Positions 1-8,454 of a stretch of 64,000 nt of DNA are shown piece after piece (position 1 is the stretch's first letter; each line of letters opens with the position of its first letter). The position numbers were made by a program, and so were the translations under genes. The DNA comes from Streptomyces tuirus (GTDB lineage Bacteria; Actinomycetota; Actinomycetes; Streptomycetales; Streptomycetaceae). The stretch is from NCBI GenBank assembly GCA_018195615.1, contig JAGTPG010000002.1:5821501-5885500 (forward strand). Reading direction: 5' to 3'. The notes beneath the pieces were generated by a model. It did no database searches. It was not told the origin of the DNA and worked only from the letters and a program-made list of their open reading frames with translations.

Positions 1-62
1 CCTGCTCCGCCGCAGGTCGGCGGACCATGGAGTCCGTCGGCGTCTTGGACGGGGGGTTTTCC

Positions 63-1270
63 CTACCCAGGGGCTCCGGACCGGTCGCGCCATGGCAGTT
101 CCGCCGTGACCGTCGTCGGGCCGCCCTCGGCGACTCCAGGACGAACAGCCCGTCGACGGCGTCCAGGCGCTCGGCCAGGCCCTTCATCCCCGTACCGCCG
201 TCGAGACTCGCGCCCCCGCGGCCGTCGTCCCACACCTGTATGAGCAGCCGGTCGGCCGTGCGCCACACGTCCACCGACGCCGACCTCGCCCCGCTGTGCT
301 TGCTGACGTTCTGCAGCAGCTCCGAAACGGTGAAATAGGCGATGCCCTCGATGGCCGCGGCCGGCCGCGCCGGCAGGTCGACCGTCACCTTGACCGGGAC
401 CGTGCAGCGCGTGGCGACCGACGACAGGGCCGCGTCCAGGCCGCGGTCGGTCAGGACCGCCGGATGGATGCCGCGGGCCAGGTCCCGCAGCTCCTGGAGC
501 GCCAGCTTCACCTCGCCGTGCGCCTCCGCGACCATCGCCGCCGCCGCGTCGGGATCCTCCAGCACCTTCTCCTTGGCCAGGCCCAGCCCCATCGCCAGAT
601 TGACCAGCCGGGCCTGCGCTCCGTCGTGCAGATCCCGCTCGATGCGCCGCAGATCGGCGGCGGCCGTGTCGACCACGACACCCCGGTCCGACTCCAGCTC
701 GGCGATGCGCCGCTCCAGCTCGTCGGAGGGCGACAGCAGCCCGCGCACCATGGCCCGGTCGGCGTTGGCCAGGCCTCGCGCGATGAACGGCAGCACCGGC
801 CACAGTACGAACAGCGAGGTCAGCGTGATGCTGAAGGTGAGGACGCCCCACGGCAGCCGGACGAACTCGTACAGGACCGTGCGCCAGCCCACCGGGTCCT
901 TCAGCAGCATCCACAGCCGCTGGAAGAAGCCGCCCCCGCCGCGCAGCCGCAGCCGGCTCGGCTCGTCCACCCGCACCCCGAGCAGCGCCCTGGCCCGCGC
1001 CCGCTCCATCCTGCCGAGCTGCCGCGCGCCCATCAGCCCGGCCGCGAGCAGCGGGAACCCGACCACCGTGACGGTCAGCCCGAAGCCGGTGAACAGCACC
1101 GTGACGACATAGGTGAATCCGAGCAGCGCGACCGGAAGGTTCGCCAGCAGGTGCGCGATCTCCTTCCAGGTGTGCCGGTCGTAGGCGAGACGGGCCGGCG
1201 GCGGGCGGTCGTCCTGCCCGGCCGCGGTCGAGGCCGGGCCCGCGCCGGGTGACGGATTGCGTTCGGTCAT
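63..1270 (-). CDS. Two-component sensor histidine kinase (frameshifted near its 3' end)
   Basis: A membrane sensor kinase of the NarL/DesK type (HisKA_3 family). It would autophosphorylate and pass phosphate to a response regulator that must lie outside the window. Read from the ATG at 1270 it has two N-terminal hydrophobic hairpins (about residues 43-80 and 130-165). The dimerisation/phosphoacceptor motif ERDLHDGAQ follows, with the phospho-His near 215. The ATPase domain has an N box (ELLQN, Asn about 321) and a G box (WDDGRGG). After VLESP at about position 131 one base is missing. Restoring it gives a normal end (EGGPTTVTAELPW) and the TAG at 63-65, about 402 residues. It is divergent from the nuo operon. 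Sensor ligand unknown. Confidence 0.85.
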
Positions 1271-1372
1271 ATGCGTTAGCGTGCCCGGCGGCGGGCGGCG
1301 GCGCCATGAGGCGGACCGCCAGGATCGACTGAGGAAAACCCCACCCCCGCATGCCAGGGCATGACGGGCCGC

Positions 1373-1400
1373 TTACCCTGCCTTTATCAGGGCCTAGACT
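1373..1400 (+). promoter_or_regulatory. Candidate promoter of the partial nuo operon
   Basis: The 236-base gap between the divergent sensor kinase and nuoA holds TTACCC at 1373-1378 and TAGACT at 1395-1400, 16 bases apart. TAGACT fits the TAGnnT type of -10 box common in Streptomyces; the -35 match is weak. A small inverted repeat (CCCTG/CAGGG, 1376-1392) lies in the spacer and could be a binding site. Assigned from motif resemblance and position only. Confidence 0.35.
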
Positions 1401-1506
1401 CCCGTGCGTACAGATCGAACAGCGGCGTCCGTGGTACCCGGCCGGACCAGGGAGCCGCGCGATCGTCGCAGGATCCAGTCCGAGTTTCAGGGAGCGAGGG
1501 ACGGAC

Positions 1507-1913
1507 GTGCCGGAACCGACCGTCGTCACCACGACCGTCGTCGCGGCGGACTACTTCCAGTCCTATTCGGTCGTCGGACTGCTCGCCGTCGTCGGCGTGC
1601 TGTTCGTCGCCGTCGCCTTCGGCGCCGGACGCCTGCTGCGGCCCGTGGTCCCCACCCCGAGAAGCTCCTGACCTACGAGTGCGGTGTCGACCCTGTCGGC
1701 GAGGGCTGGGCCCACACCCAGGTCCGCTACTACGTCTACGCCTTCCTCTACGTGATCTTCGCCGTCGACTCGATCTTCCTGTTCCCCTGGGCGACCGTCT
1801 TCGCCGCACCCGGCTACGGCGCGACCACCCTGGTGGAGATGTTCATCTTCCTCGGCTTCCTGGCCGTGGGCCTGCTCTACGCATACAAGAAGGGCGTCCT
1901 GGCATGGACGTGA
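1507..1913 (+). CDS. nuoA: NADH-quinone oxidoreductase subunit A (partial nuo2 operon; frameshifted)
   Basis: Small membrane subunit of the complex I proton-pumping arm, next to the quinone site. Starts at GTG 1507 (VPEPTVVTTT) behind a GA-rich ribosome site. It has three hydrophobic segments and the signature EKLLTYECGVDP, whose Cys sits in the loop that senses active/deactive state in other complexes. Between RPVVPTP and EKLLTYEC the frame breaks at about 1653-1658, where one C is missing from a run. Corrected length about 135 residues, normal for NuoA. The nuoB ATG at 1904 overlaps its 3' end, so translation is probably coupled. Confidence 0.9.
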
Positions 1914-2532
1914 CCCCCGAGCCCGTTCTGTTGCCCGAGCCGAAGCGGCTCGGCGCCCTCGCGCGCCTCGCGCCCGAGCCGATGAAGGTGATCCTGAACT
2001 GGGGCCGCCGCTACTCGCTCTGGGTCTTCAACTTCGGCCTCGCCTGCTGCGCGATCGAGTTCATCGCCGCGTCGATGGCCCGCCACGACTTCATCCGGCT
2101 CGGCGTCATCCCGTTCGCGCCGGGCCCGCGCCAGGCCGACCTGATGGTGGTGTCCGGCACGGTCACGGACAAGATGGCGCCGGCGGTGAAGCGTCTCTAC
2201 GAGCAGATGCCGGAGCCCAAGTACGTCATCTCCTTCGGCGCGTGCAGCAACTGCGGCGGCCCCTACTGGGACTCCTACTCCGTCACCAAGGGCGTCGACC
2301 AGATCATCCCCGTCGACGTCTACGTCCCGGCTGCCCGCCCCGCCCCGAGGCACTGCTCCAGGGCATCCTCAAGCTCCAGGAGAAGATCGCCCGCGAGTCG
2401 CTGGGCGAGCGGTACGGCACGGCCGGCACGCGTCCTTCGGCGGCGGCGCTGCAGAGTGGCCTGGTGCGGCCACCGGCCCCGTCCTCCGAGACGGACGCGG
2501 CCTCCGACTCGACGTCACAGGAGGGGCGATGA
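1904..2532 (+). CDS. nuoB: NADH-quinone oxidoreductase subunit B (frameshifted)
   Basis: Carries the N2 4Fe-4S cluster, the last electron carrier before quinone. The four ligands are visible: the Cys48-Cys49 pair in GLACCAIE, Cys114 in FGACSNCGG, and Cys144 in YVPGCPPRPE. The last appears only after restoring one G missing at about 2328-2331. Corrected length about 209 residues. The family core ends near residue 170; the remaining tail (SSETDAASDSTSQEGR) is hydrophilic and probably disordered. The stop overlaps the nuoC start as ATGA at 2529-2532. Intact N2 ligands argue that the encoded complex transfers electrons rather than acting only as an antiporter. Confidence 0.92.
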
Positions 2533-3785
2533 CCGCGGTCGGCTGGCTGCCCGCCGACGCCGAGGAACTCTTCGGCCCCGACACCACGGCCGAGGAGTCC
2601 TACGAGGTCCTGACCGTCGACGTACCCCCGGAGACCTGGATCTCCGCCCTCACAACCGCCCGCGACCGGCTGGGCTGCACCTACTTCGACTGGCTGAGCG
2701 CGGTCGACGAACCGGGCACGGGATTTCGCGTCACGGCCCACGTCGCGGCGCTGTCCCCGCTACGACGCCTCCTGCTGCGTACGACAGTCCCGCACGAGGC
2801 CGCCGCCCTCCCCTCGGCGGTCGGTGTCTACGCGGGCGCCGCCTGGCACGAACGCGAGACCCACGAGATGTTCGGCATCACCTTCGAAGGCCACCCGGCG
2901 CTGGACCACCTGCTCCTTCCCGAGAACTTCGAAGGCCACCCCCTGCGCAAGGACTTCGTCCTGGCCGCCCGCGTCGCCAAGGCCTGGCCGGGCGCGAAGG
3001 AGCCGGGGGAGTCGGAACACGGCGGCCCGAAGCGCCGCCAGATGCTCCCGCCCGGCGTTCCCGACCCGAATGAGTGGGGCCCGCTGAAGGGCCAGCTCCC
3101 TCCGGCCCCCGCCCGCCCGGCCCGGGGCGCCGGACGCGCGGCGGGCGAACGCCCGGCTCGCGCCGCCCGCCCCGCGGGAGATCGACCGGTGCGGCGGACT
3201 CGATCGGCGTCGGAGGGCTCGGCGAGCCAAGCACCGGCCGGGACGACCGGTGCGGAGCCGACGGCCGCCGAGGCCGGAAGCCCGCCCGCCCCCGCTGAGG
3301 CCGGAACCTCGGCCACCGAGGCCGGGGCCCCGACCCCGTCGGCGGGGCCGCGCCGCGCGCGGAGCGCGAACGAGGGCTCGGCGTCGCAGCGGACGCAGTC
3401 CGGTACCTCAGCCGGTCCCCGCCGGGCGCGCAGCGCATCGGAGGGCAGCGCGAGCCAACGGACCCCGTCCGGCCAGGGCGAAACCGACAGCCAGTCCGGC
3501 AGGGCTGCGCGCACCCCGGGCAGCCCGGACGCCCCCTGGCACCACGCCCGCCCGGCCTTCGACGCATCAGAAGCCTCCGAGGAAGCCTCCGAGGACGTCC
3601 CTGATTCGGCGAACGACGCGGGCCCCAGGGACCGCTCGAAGCCCAGCCCGGGGCGCACGGGCGGTCCGGAGCCCTCGGACGGCCCCGGAGATCCCTCCGG
3701 CCCCGAGGAACCTTCTGGTCCCGAGAACCCCTCAGGCCCCGAAAACCCCACAGACCCCACAGATCCCACAGGAGGCCCGCGGTGA
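2529..3785 (+). CDS. nuoC: NADH-quinone oxidoreductase subunit C with a long disordered tail
   Basis: Peripheral-arm subunit (the 30-kDa subunit of complex I). Residues 1-190 are a recognisable NuoC domain with the motif HERETHEMFGITFEGHP and the PENFEGHPLRKDF end. The remaining roughly 225 residues are unlike NuoC: Pro/Ala/Gly/Ser-rich, probably disordered, with three copies of a 13-residue repeat of the form RRxRSAxEGSASQ (3192-3230, 3351-3389, 3420-3458) and a Pro-Glu/Pro-Asp tract at the end. 418 residues against about 200 usual. No partner NuoD follows; nuoH starts inside the stop (GTGA). The tail could dock a missing input module, but that is a guess. Confidence 0.85.
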   Translation: MTAVGWLPADAEELFGPDTTAEESYEVLTVDVPPETWISALTTARDRLGCTYFDWLSAVDEPGTGFRVTAHVAALSPLRRLLLRTTVPHEAAALPSAVGVYAGAAWHERETHEMFGITFEGHPALDHLLLPENFEGHPLRKDFVLAARVAKAWPGAKEPGESEHGGPKRRQMLPPGVPDPNEWGPLKGQLPPAPARPARGAGRAAGERPARAARPAGDRPVRRTRSASEGSASQAPAGTTGAEPTAAEAGSPPAPAEAGTSATEAGAPTPSAGPRRARSANEGSASQRTQSGTSAGPRRARSASEGSASQRTPSGQGETDSQSGRAARTPGSPDAPWHHARPAFDASEASEEASEDVPDSANDAGPRDRSKPSPGRTGGPEPSDGPGDPSGPEEPSGPENPSGPENPTDPTDPTGGPR

Positions 3786-4750
3786 ACGACGCGCTCGACG
3801 TCATCCTGCGACTCCTGATCGTCTTCGTCGTCTTCCTCACCTTCCCCCTGATCATCGGTCAGACCGAACACAAGGTGATGGCCCACATGCAGGGCCGCCT
3901 CGGTCCCATGTACGCCGGCGGCTTCCACGGCTGGGCCCAGCTGATCGCCGACGGCGTGAAGTTCGCGCAGAAGGAGGACGTCGTCCCAGCGGGCGCCGAC
4001 CGCCGCATCTTCCAACTCGCCCCCGCCGTCGCCCTCCTGCCCTACCTCCTCGTCCTGCTCGCCATCCCCATCGGCCCGGACGAGGGAGCCGTCGGCCAGG
4101 TCATCGACGCGGGTGTCTTCTTCGTCCTGGCCGTCATGGGCGTCGGCGTCCTCGGCTCGCTCATGGCCGGCTGGGCGTCCGCGAACAAGTTCTCCCTCCT
4201 CGGCGGCCTCCGCACCGCCGCCCAGCTCCTCGCCTACGAACTGCCGATGCTGCTGACCGCCGCCTCGGTGGCGATGGCGGCCGGCACCGTCTCCCTCCCC
4301 GGCATCCTCGACGCCTTCGAGTGGTGGTGGCTGCCCTGGCAGATCGTCGGCGCGATCGTCTTCTTCGTGGCCGGCCTCGCCGAACTCCAGCGCCCGCCCT
4401 TCGACATGCCCGTAGCCGACTCCGAGATCATCTTCGGCGCGTACACGGAGTACACCGGCCTTCGCTTCGCTCTCTTCCTCCTCGCCGAGTACGCCGGAAT
4501 CGTCGTCCTGTGCGGCCTCACCACCGTCCTCTTCCTGGGCGGCTGGCACGGCCCCTGGGGCGCCGACGGCCTCGGCTGGGTCTGGACCCTGCTGAAGACC
4601 GCCGTCCTCGCCTTCCTCGTCATCTGGCTGCGCGTCACCTACCCCCGCCTGCGCGAGGACCAGCTCCAGAAGCTCTCCTGGACCCTCCTCGTCCCCCTCT
4701 CCCTCGCCCAGATCGCCCTCACCGGCATCGTCAAGGTGGTGATCCAGTAA
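3782..4750 (+). CDS. nuoH: NADH-quinone oxidoreductase subunit H
   Basis: Membrane subunit that joins the peripheral arm to the proton-pumping arm and forms much of the quinone chamber. 322 residues, normal length, eight to nine hydrophobic segments. The conserved first loop is present (QTEHKVMAHMQGRLGPMYAG, then WAQLIADGVKFAQKED), as is the acidic loop AELQRPPFDMPVADSEI with EYTGLRFALF. The GTG start at 3782 overlaps the nuoC stop. The frame is intact. The order C-H, skipping D, E, F and G, is the defining feature of this operon. Confidence 0.95.
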   Translation: MNDALDVILRLLIVFVVFLTFPLIIGQTEHKVMAHMQGRLGPMYAGGFHGWAQLIADGVKFAQKEDVVPAGADRRIFQLAPAVALLPYLLVLLAIPIGPDEGAVGQVIDAGVFFVLAVMGVGVLGSLMAGWASANKFSLLGGLRTAAQLLAYELPMLLTAASVAMAAGTVSLPGILDAFEWWWLPWQIVGAIVFFVAGLAELQRPPFDMPVADSEIIFGAYTEYTGLRFALFLLAEYAGIVVLCGLTTVLFLGGWHGPWGADGLGWVWTLLKTAVLAFLVIWLRVTYPRLREDQLQKLSWTLLVPLSLAQIALTGIVKVVIQ

Positions 4751-4752
4751 CC

Positions 4753-5421
4753 ATGGCCCCCATCCCAGGAAGTGGCCTGGCCAAGGGCCTGGCCGTCACC
4801 CTCCGCACGATGACGAAGAAGTCCGTCACCGCGCAGTACCCCGACGCCCAGCCCGACCTCCCGCCCCGCACCCGCGGCGTCATCGGCCTGTTCGAGGAGA
4901 ACTGCACGGTCTGCATGCTGTGCGCCCGTGAGTGCCCCGACTGGTGCATCTACATCGACTCCCACAAGGAGACGGTCCCGGCGGCGACGCCCGGCGGCCG
5001 TGAACGCAGCCGCAACGTCCTCGACCGGTTCGCCATCGACTTCGCCCTGTGCATGTACTGCGGTATCTGCATCGAGGTCTGTCCTTTCGACGCCCTGTTC
5101 TGGTCCCCGGAGTTCGAGTACGCCGAGACCGACATCCGCGACCTCACCCACGAGCGCGACAAGCTCCGCGAGTGGATGTGGACCGTCCCGGCCCCGCCGG
5201 CCCTCGACCCGGGCGCGGAGGAGCCGAAGGAACTCGCCACCGCCCGCAAGGCGGCCGAGAAGCTGGCGGCCCAGCAGGCCCAGCAGGCCCAGCAGGCCCC
5301 GTCGGCCACCGAACCGCACGCCGACGAGCAGGCCCGGGCAGCCGAACAACCCACCCGCCCCCAGGGCGATTCCAAACAGCAGACGGACCAGCCGAAGCCC
5401 GGGCAGGAGGGCCAGGAATGA
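4753..5421 (+). CDS. nuoI: NADH-quinone oxidoreductase subunit I (two 4Fe-4S clusters)
   Basis: Ferredoxin-like subunit carrying clusters N6a and N6b, which pass electrons to NuoB. Two CxxCxxCxxxCP motifs are seen: Cys51/54/57/61 (CTVCMLCARECP) and Cys100/103/106/110 (CMYCGICIEVCP). ATG at 4753, 222 residues. The core ends near residue 150. The tail is Ala/Gln/Glu-rich with an AQQAQQAQQA tract and is probably disordered. Two bases separate it from nuoH, and it overlaps nuoJ (ATGA). With NuoB it gives the operon a complete short electron wire, but NuoE, F and G, which would feed NADH electrons, are absent. Confidence 0.95.
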   Translation: MAPIPGSGLAKGLAVTLRTMTKKSVTAQYPDAQPDLPPRTRGVIGLFEENCTVCMLCARECPDWCIYIDSHKETVPAATPGGRERSRNVLDRFAIDFALCMYCGICIEVCPFDALFWSPEFEYAETDIRDLTHERDKLREWMWTVPAPPALDPGAEEPKELATARKAAEKLAAQQAQQAQQAPSATEPHADEQARAAEQPTRPQGDSKQQTDQPKPGQEGQE

Positions 5422-6059
5422 CCCTCGCCGCAACCACGGGCCTCCTCACGGCAGGCCCGGCCACCAAGGCCGCCGCCGAGACCCACGGCTTCCTCTCCCC
5501 GACCGGCGTCGAGATCGCCTTCGTCCTCGTCGGCCTGGTCACCTTCGGCGCCGCGATCGTCACCGTCACCACCCGGCAACTGGTGCACGCCGCGCTCTGG
5601 CTGGTGGTGACCCTCGGCGGTCTGGCCGTCGAGTACCTCCTGCTCACCGCCGAGTTCATCGCCTGGGTGCAGGTCCTCATCTACGTCGGTTCCGTCGTCG
5701 TCCTCCTCCTGTTCGGTCTGATGCTCACCAAGGCCCCCATCGGCCGCTCACCGGACGCCGACTCCGGCAACCGCTGGGCCGCCCTCACCGTGGCCGTCGC
5801 CGCGGCCGCCGCCCTGGTCTGGGTCGTCGTCGACGCCTTCCGCACGACCTGGATCGACCTGGACGGCCCCGCCGCCGGTTCCACCGAGGCCACCGGCGCG
5901 AGCCTCTTCCAGAACTGGGTCCTCCCCTTCGAGGCCCTCTCCGTCCTCCTCCTCGCCGCCCTGGTCGGCGCGATCGTCCTGTCCCGCAAGGCGAAGGCCG
6001 AGTCCGCCGCGCCGGACGCCCGGGGCGCGACCGGACGCGACACGGAAGGGGCCCGCTGA
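5418..6059 (+). CDS. nuoJ: NADH-quinone oxidoreductase subunit J
   Basis: Hydrophobic subunit of the membrane arm. 213 residues with five predicted transmembrane segments. The family region VHAALWLVVTLGGLAVEYLLL is followed by EFIAWVQVLIYVGSVVVLLLFGLML, which in complex I contains the pi-bulge helix linked to proton coupling. Starts at ATG 5418 overlapping the nuoI stop; its own stop overlaps the nuoK start by one base. Frame intact. The charged C-terminal 25 residues follow the last membrane segment and are probably cytoplasmic. Confidence 0.93.
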   Translation: MTLAATTGLLTAGPATKAAAETHGFLSPTGVEIAFVLVGLVTFGAAIVTVTTRQLVHAALWLVVTLGGLAVEYLLLTAEFIAWVQVLIYVGSVVVLLLFGLMLTKAPIGRSPDADSGNRWAALTVAVAAAAALVWVVVDAFRTTWIDLDGPAAGSTEATGASLFQNWVLPFEALSVLLLAALVGAIVLSRKAKAESAAPDARGATGRDTEGAR

Positions 6060-6457
6060 TGCACCTCGCCTATCCCGCCGTGCTCTCCGCCCTGTTGTTC
6101 TGCACAGGCCTGTACGGCGTCCTCGCCCGGCGCAACGCGATCCTGGTCCTGATGTCGGTCGAGCTGATGCTGAACGCCGTCAATCTCAATCTGGTCGCCT
6201 TCGACGTCTGGCTCAGCAAGGCCGCCGAGGAGACCCTGCACTCCGGCCAGGCCCTGACCCTGTTCACCATCGCCATCGCCGCCGCCGAGATCGGCATCGG
6301 TCTGGCGATCGTCCTCGCCGTCCACCGCAACCGCGGCACCGCGGACATCGACAAGCTCCGCGACACCTCCGAACGGCACGACCCCGACGGCCCCGACAGC
6401 GACGCCCGCACGGCCGAGCAGCCCGGCGAGGCCCAGAAGGCTGAGGCCACCGCGTGA
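6059..6457 (+). CDS. nuoK: NADH-quinone oxidoreductase subunit K
   Basis: Small antiporter-related membrane subunit. 132 residues; the first 100 match the usual size, with three transmembrane segments and the conserved acidic residues in SVELMLNAVNLNLVAF and AAAEIGIGLAIVL (the membrane Glu residues of the proton path). About 30 extra hydrophilic residues at the C terminus resemble the tails on NuoB, NuoC and NuoI of the same operon. ATG 6059 overlaps the nuoJ stop; the stop overlaps the nuoL start as GTGA. Confidence 0.94.
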   Translation: MHLAYPAVLSALLFCTGLYGVLARRNAILVLMSVELMLNAVNLNLVAFDVWLSKAAEETLHSGQALTLFTIAIAAAEIGIGLAIVLAVHRNRGTADIDKLRDTSERHDPDGPDSDARTAEQPGEAQKAEATA

Positions 6458-8448
6458 CCACGACCACCCTCGCCGTCCTCGTCCCGCTCCTCCCGTTCCT
6501 CGGCGCCGCCGCCGGCCTGCTGCTGGGCCGCACGGCACCCGGCTTCGTCCGCCCGCTCGCCGTCCTGCCGACCCTCACCTCCCTGGTACTCGCCGCGCTG
6601 GTCGCCGCACGCCAGGGCGGTGACACGGCCGTCAACGCGGCCACGGAACTCACCCCGACCGGCTCGGTCCCGATCGAACTCGCCCTGCACATCGACGGCT
6701 TCGCCGCCCTCGTCGCCGTCCTGGTCGGCCTGGTCGCCTCCTGCGTGCAGATCTACTCGACGGGCTATCTGCGCGACGACCCGCGCTACCCCTCCTACGC
6801 CGCCCTCGTCTCCCTGTTCACCTCCGCGATGCTCCTGGTCGTCTACTCCGGCGACCTGATCGTGCTGCTGGTCGGCTGGGAAGTCATGGGCATCTGCTCC
6901 TACTTCCTGGTCGGCCACTACTGGGAGACCCCGGAGGCCCGCGCCGCCTCCCTCAAGGCCTTCCTGGTCACCAAGCTCGGCGACGTCCCCTTCCTCATCG
7001 GCCTGTTCGCCCTGGCCACGGACGCCGGTTCCTTCCGCATCACGAAGGTCCTCGGTGCCGTCGCGAGCGGCGGACTCGACCATCCGACGCTGATCGCCCT
7101 GCTGCTCCTCGCGGGTGTGGCCGGCAAGTCGGCGCAGTTCCCGCTGCACACCTGGCTCCCCGACGCGATGGCGGGCCCGACCCCCGTCTCCGCGCTGATC
7201 CACGCCGCGACGATGGTCGCCGCCGGTGTCTACTTCATCGCCCGTCTCCTCCCGGTGTTCGAGGCCTCCCAGGCCGCGATGATCGTCCTCGCCGTCATGG
7301 CCGCCGTGACGATGGCCGGCTCGGCCCTCGCCGCGCTCGCCCAGGACGACATCAAGCGCGTCCTCGCCTACTCGACGATCGGCCAGCTCGGTTATATGAC
7401 CGGCGCCCTCGCCGTCGGCGACCGCGGTGCCGCCGTCTTCCACCTCCTGTCCCACGGCGCCTTCAAGGCGCTGCTGTTCCTCGCCGCCGGCGTGATCATC
7501 CACGCAGCCGGCACCAACTCGCTGGCCGCCATGTCCCGCATGCGGAACCTGCGCGACCGCGTCCCCGACGCCTTCTGGACGATGACCGTGGCCCTGCTCG
7601 CGCTGGCCGCGATCCCGCCCTTCAGCGGTTTCTTCTCCAAGGAGGCCGTCCTAGGCGTCGCCGAACACGTCGTCACCGGCCACACCGAGCACGCCCCCGC
7701 CGCCGCGGGCTGGATCGTCCTCGTCGCCGGGCTGCTCACGGCCGTGCTCACCGCCGCCTACGCGATGCGGCTGTGGCTGCTGGCCTTCCGGGGCCGCGGC
7801 GCCGAAGCGCCCGACCACGGCAGGCAGCCGCTGACGATGACCGTGGTGCTCTGGGTGCTGGCCATCCCGTCCCTGGCCCTCGGCGGATTCGCGTTCCGCG
7901 TGCTGCCCGACTGGTTCGACGGCCGCGACCTCGGTCCGACCCTCACCACCTCCGTGCTCGGCACGGGCTTGGCCCTGGCCGGAGGCATCGTCACCTACGG
8001 CGCCTGGCGGCACACCACCGCGCTCGCGGCCCGAATCCCGCTGGGCGCGGTCTCGGCCCACCCGGAGGGCGACGCCGCACAGGTCGAGGCGGAGGCCATC
8101 GCCACCCACGAGCCGGCCTACGGCGACATCGCCTACGCGCCCGACCCCGCCGACCCCGGACGACTCCTGCTCGGCCCCCTGCACCGGCCCGCGGCCGCGG
8201 GCTTCCACCTGGACGCCGTGTACACGGCCCTCTTCGTCCGCCCGGTCCAGGCCGGAGCGAGCCTCGTCCGGTTCCTCGACCGCGAGGTCGTCGAGACCTA
8301 CGTACGCGGCGCGGGTGCGCTGCCCCGCTGGCTCGGCACCGTCGTACGGCGCGCCCAGACCGGCAACGTCCAGACCTATGTGAGCGCGCTGCTCGCCGGC
8401 ACCGTCGTCCTCGCGGTCGCCGTCGTCCTCGTCGCCACGGGAGCGTGA
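6454..8448 (+). CDS. nuoL: NADH-quinone oxidoreductase subunit L (proton-pumping antiporter-like)
   Basis: The distal and largest of the three Mrp-antiporter-like pumps of complex I. 664 residues, normal length, GTG start at 6454. The proton-antiporter core spans about residues 65-430, with the key Glu in VGWEVMGICSYFLVGHYW, the broken-helix Lys/His region GKSAQFPLHTWLPDAMAGPTPVSALIHAATMV, and QDDIKRVLAYSTIGQLGYM. The C-terminal part holds the lateral helix and a final anchor (about 635-660). Frame intact. nuoM follows six bases later. Confidence 0.95.
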   Translation: MTTTTLAVLVPLLPFLGAAAGLLLGRTAPGFVRPLAVLPTLTSLVLAALVAARQGGDTAVNAATELTPTGSVPIELALHIDGFAALVAVLVGLVASCVQIYSTGYLRDDPRYPSYAALVSLFTSAMLLVVYSGDLIVLLVGWEVMGICSYFLVGHYWETPEARAASLKAFLVTKLGDVPFLIGLFALATDAGSFRITKVLGAVASGGLDHPTLIALLLLAGVAGKSAQFPLHTWLPDAMAGPTPVSALIHAATMVAAGVYFIARLLPVFEASQAAMIVLAVMAAVTMAGSALAALAQDDIKRVLAYSTIGQLGYMTGALAVGDRGAAVFHLLSHGAFKALLFLAAGVIIHAAGTNSLAAMSRMRNLRDRVPDAFWTMTVALLALAAIPPFSGFFSKEAVLGVAEHVVTGHTEHAPAAAGWIVLVAGLLTAVLTAAYAMRLWLLAFRGRGAEAPDHGRQPLTMTVVLWVLAIPSLALGGFAFRVLPDWFDGRDLGPTLTTSVLGTGLALAGGIVTYGAWRHTTALAARIPLGAVSAHPEGDAAQVEAEAIATHEPAYGDIAYAPDPADPGRLLLGPLHRPAAAGFHLDAVYTALFVRPVQAGASLVRFLDREVVETYVRGAGALPRWLGTVVRRAQTGNVQTYVSALLAGTVVLAVAVVLVATGA

Positions 8449-8454
8449 GCAGGC

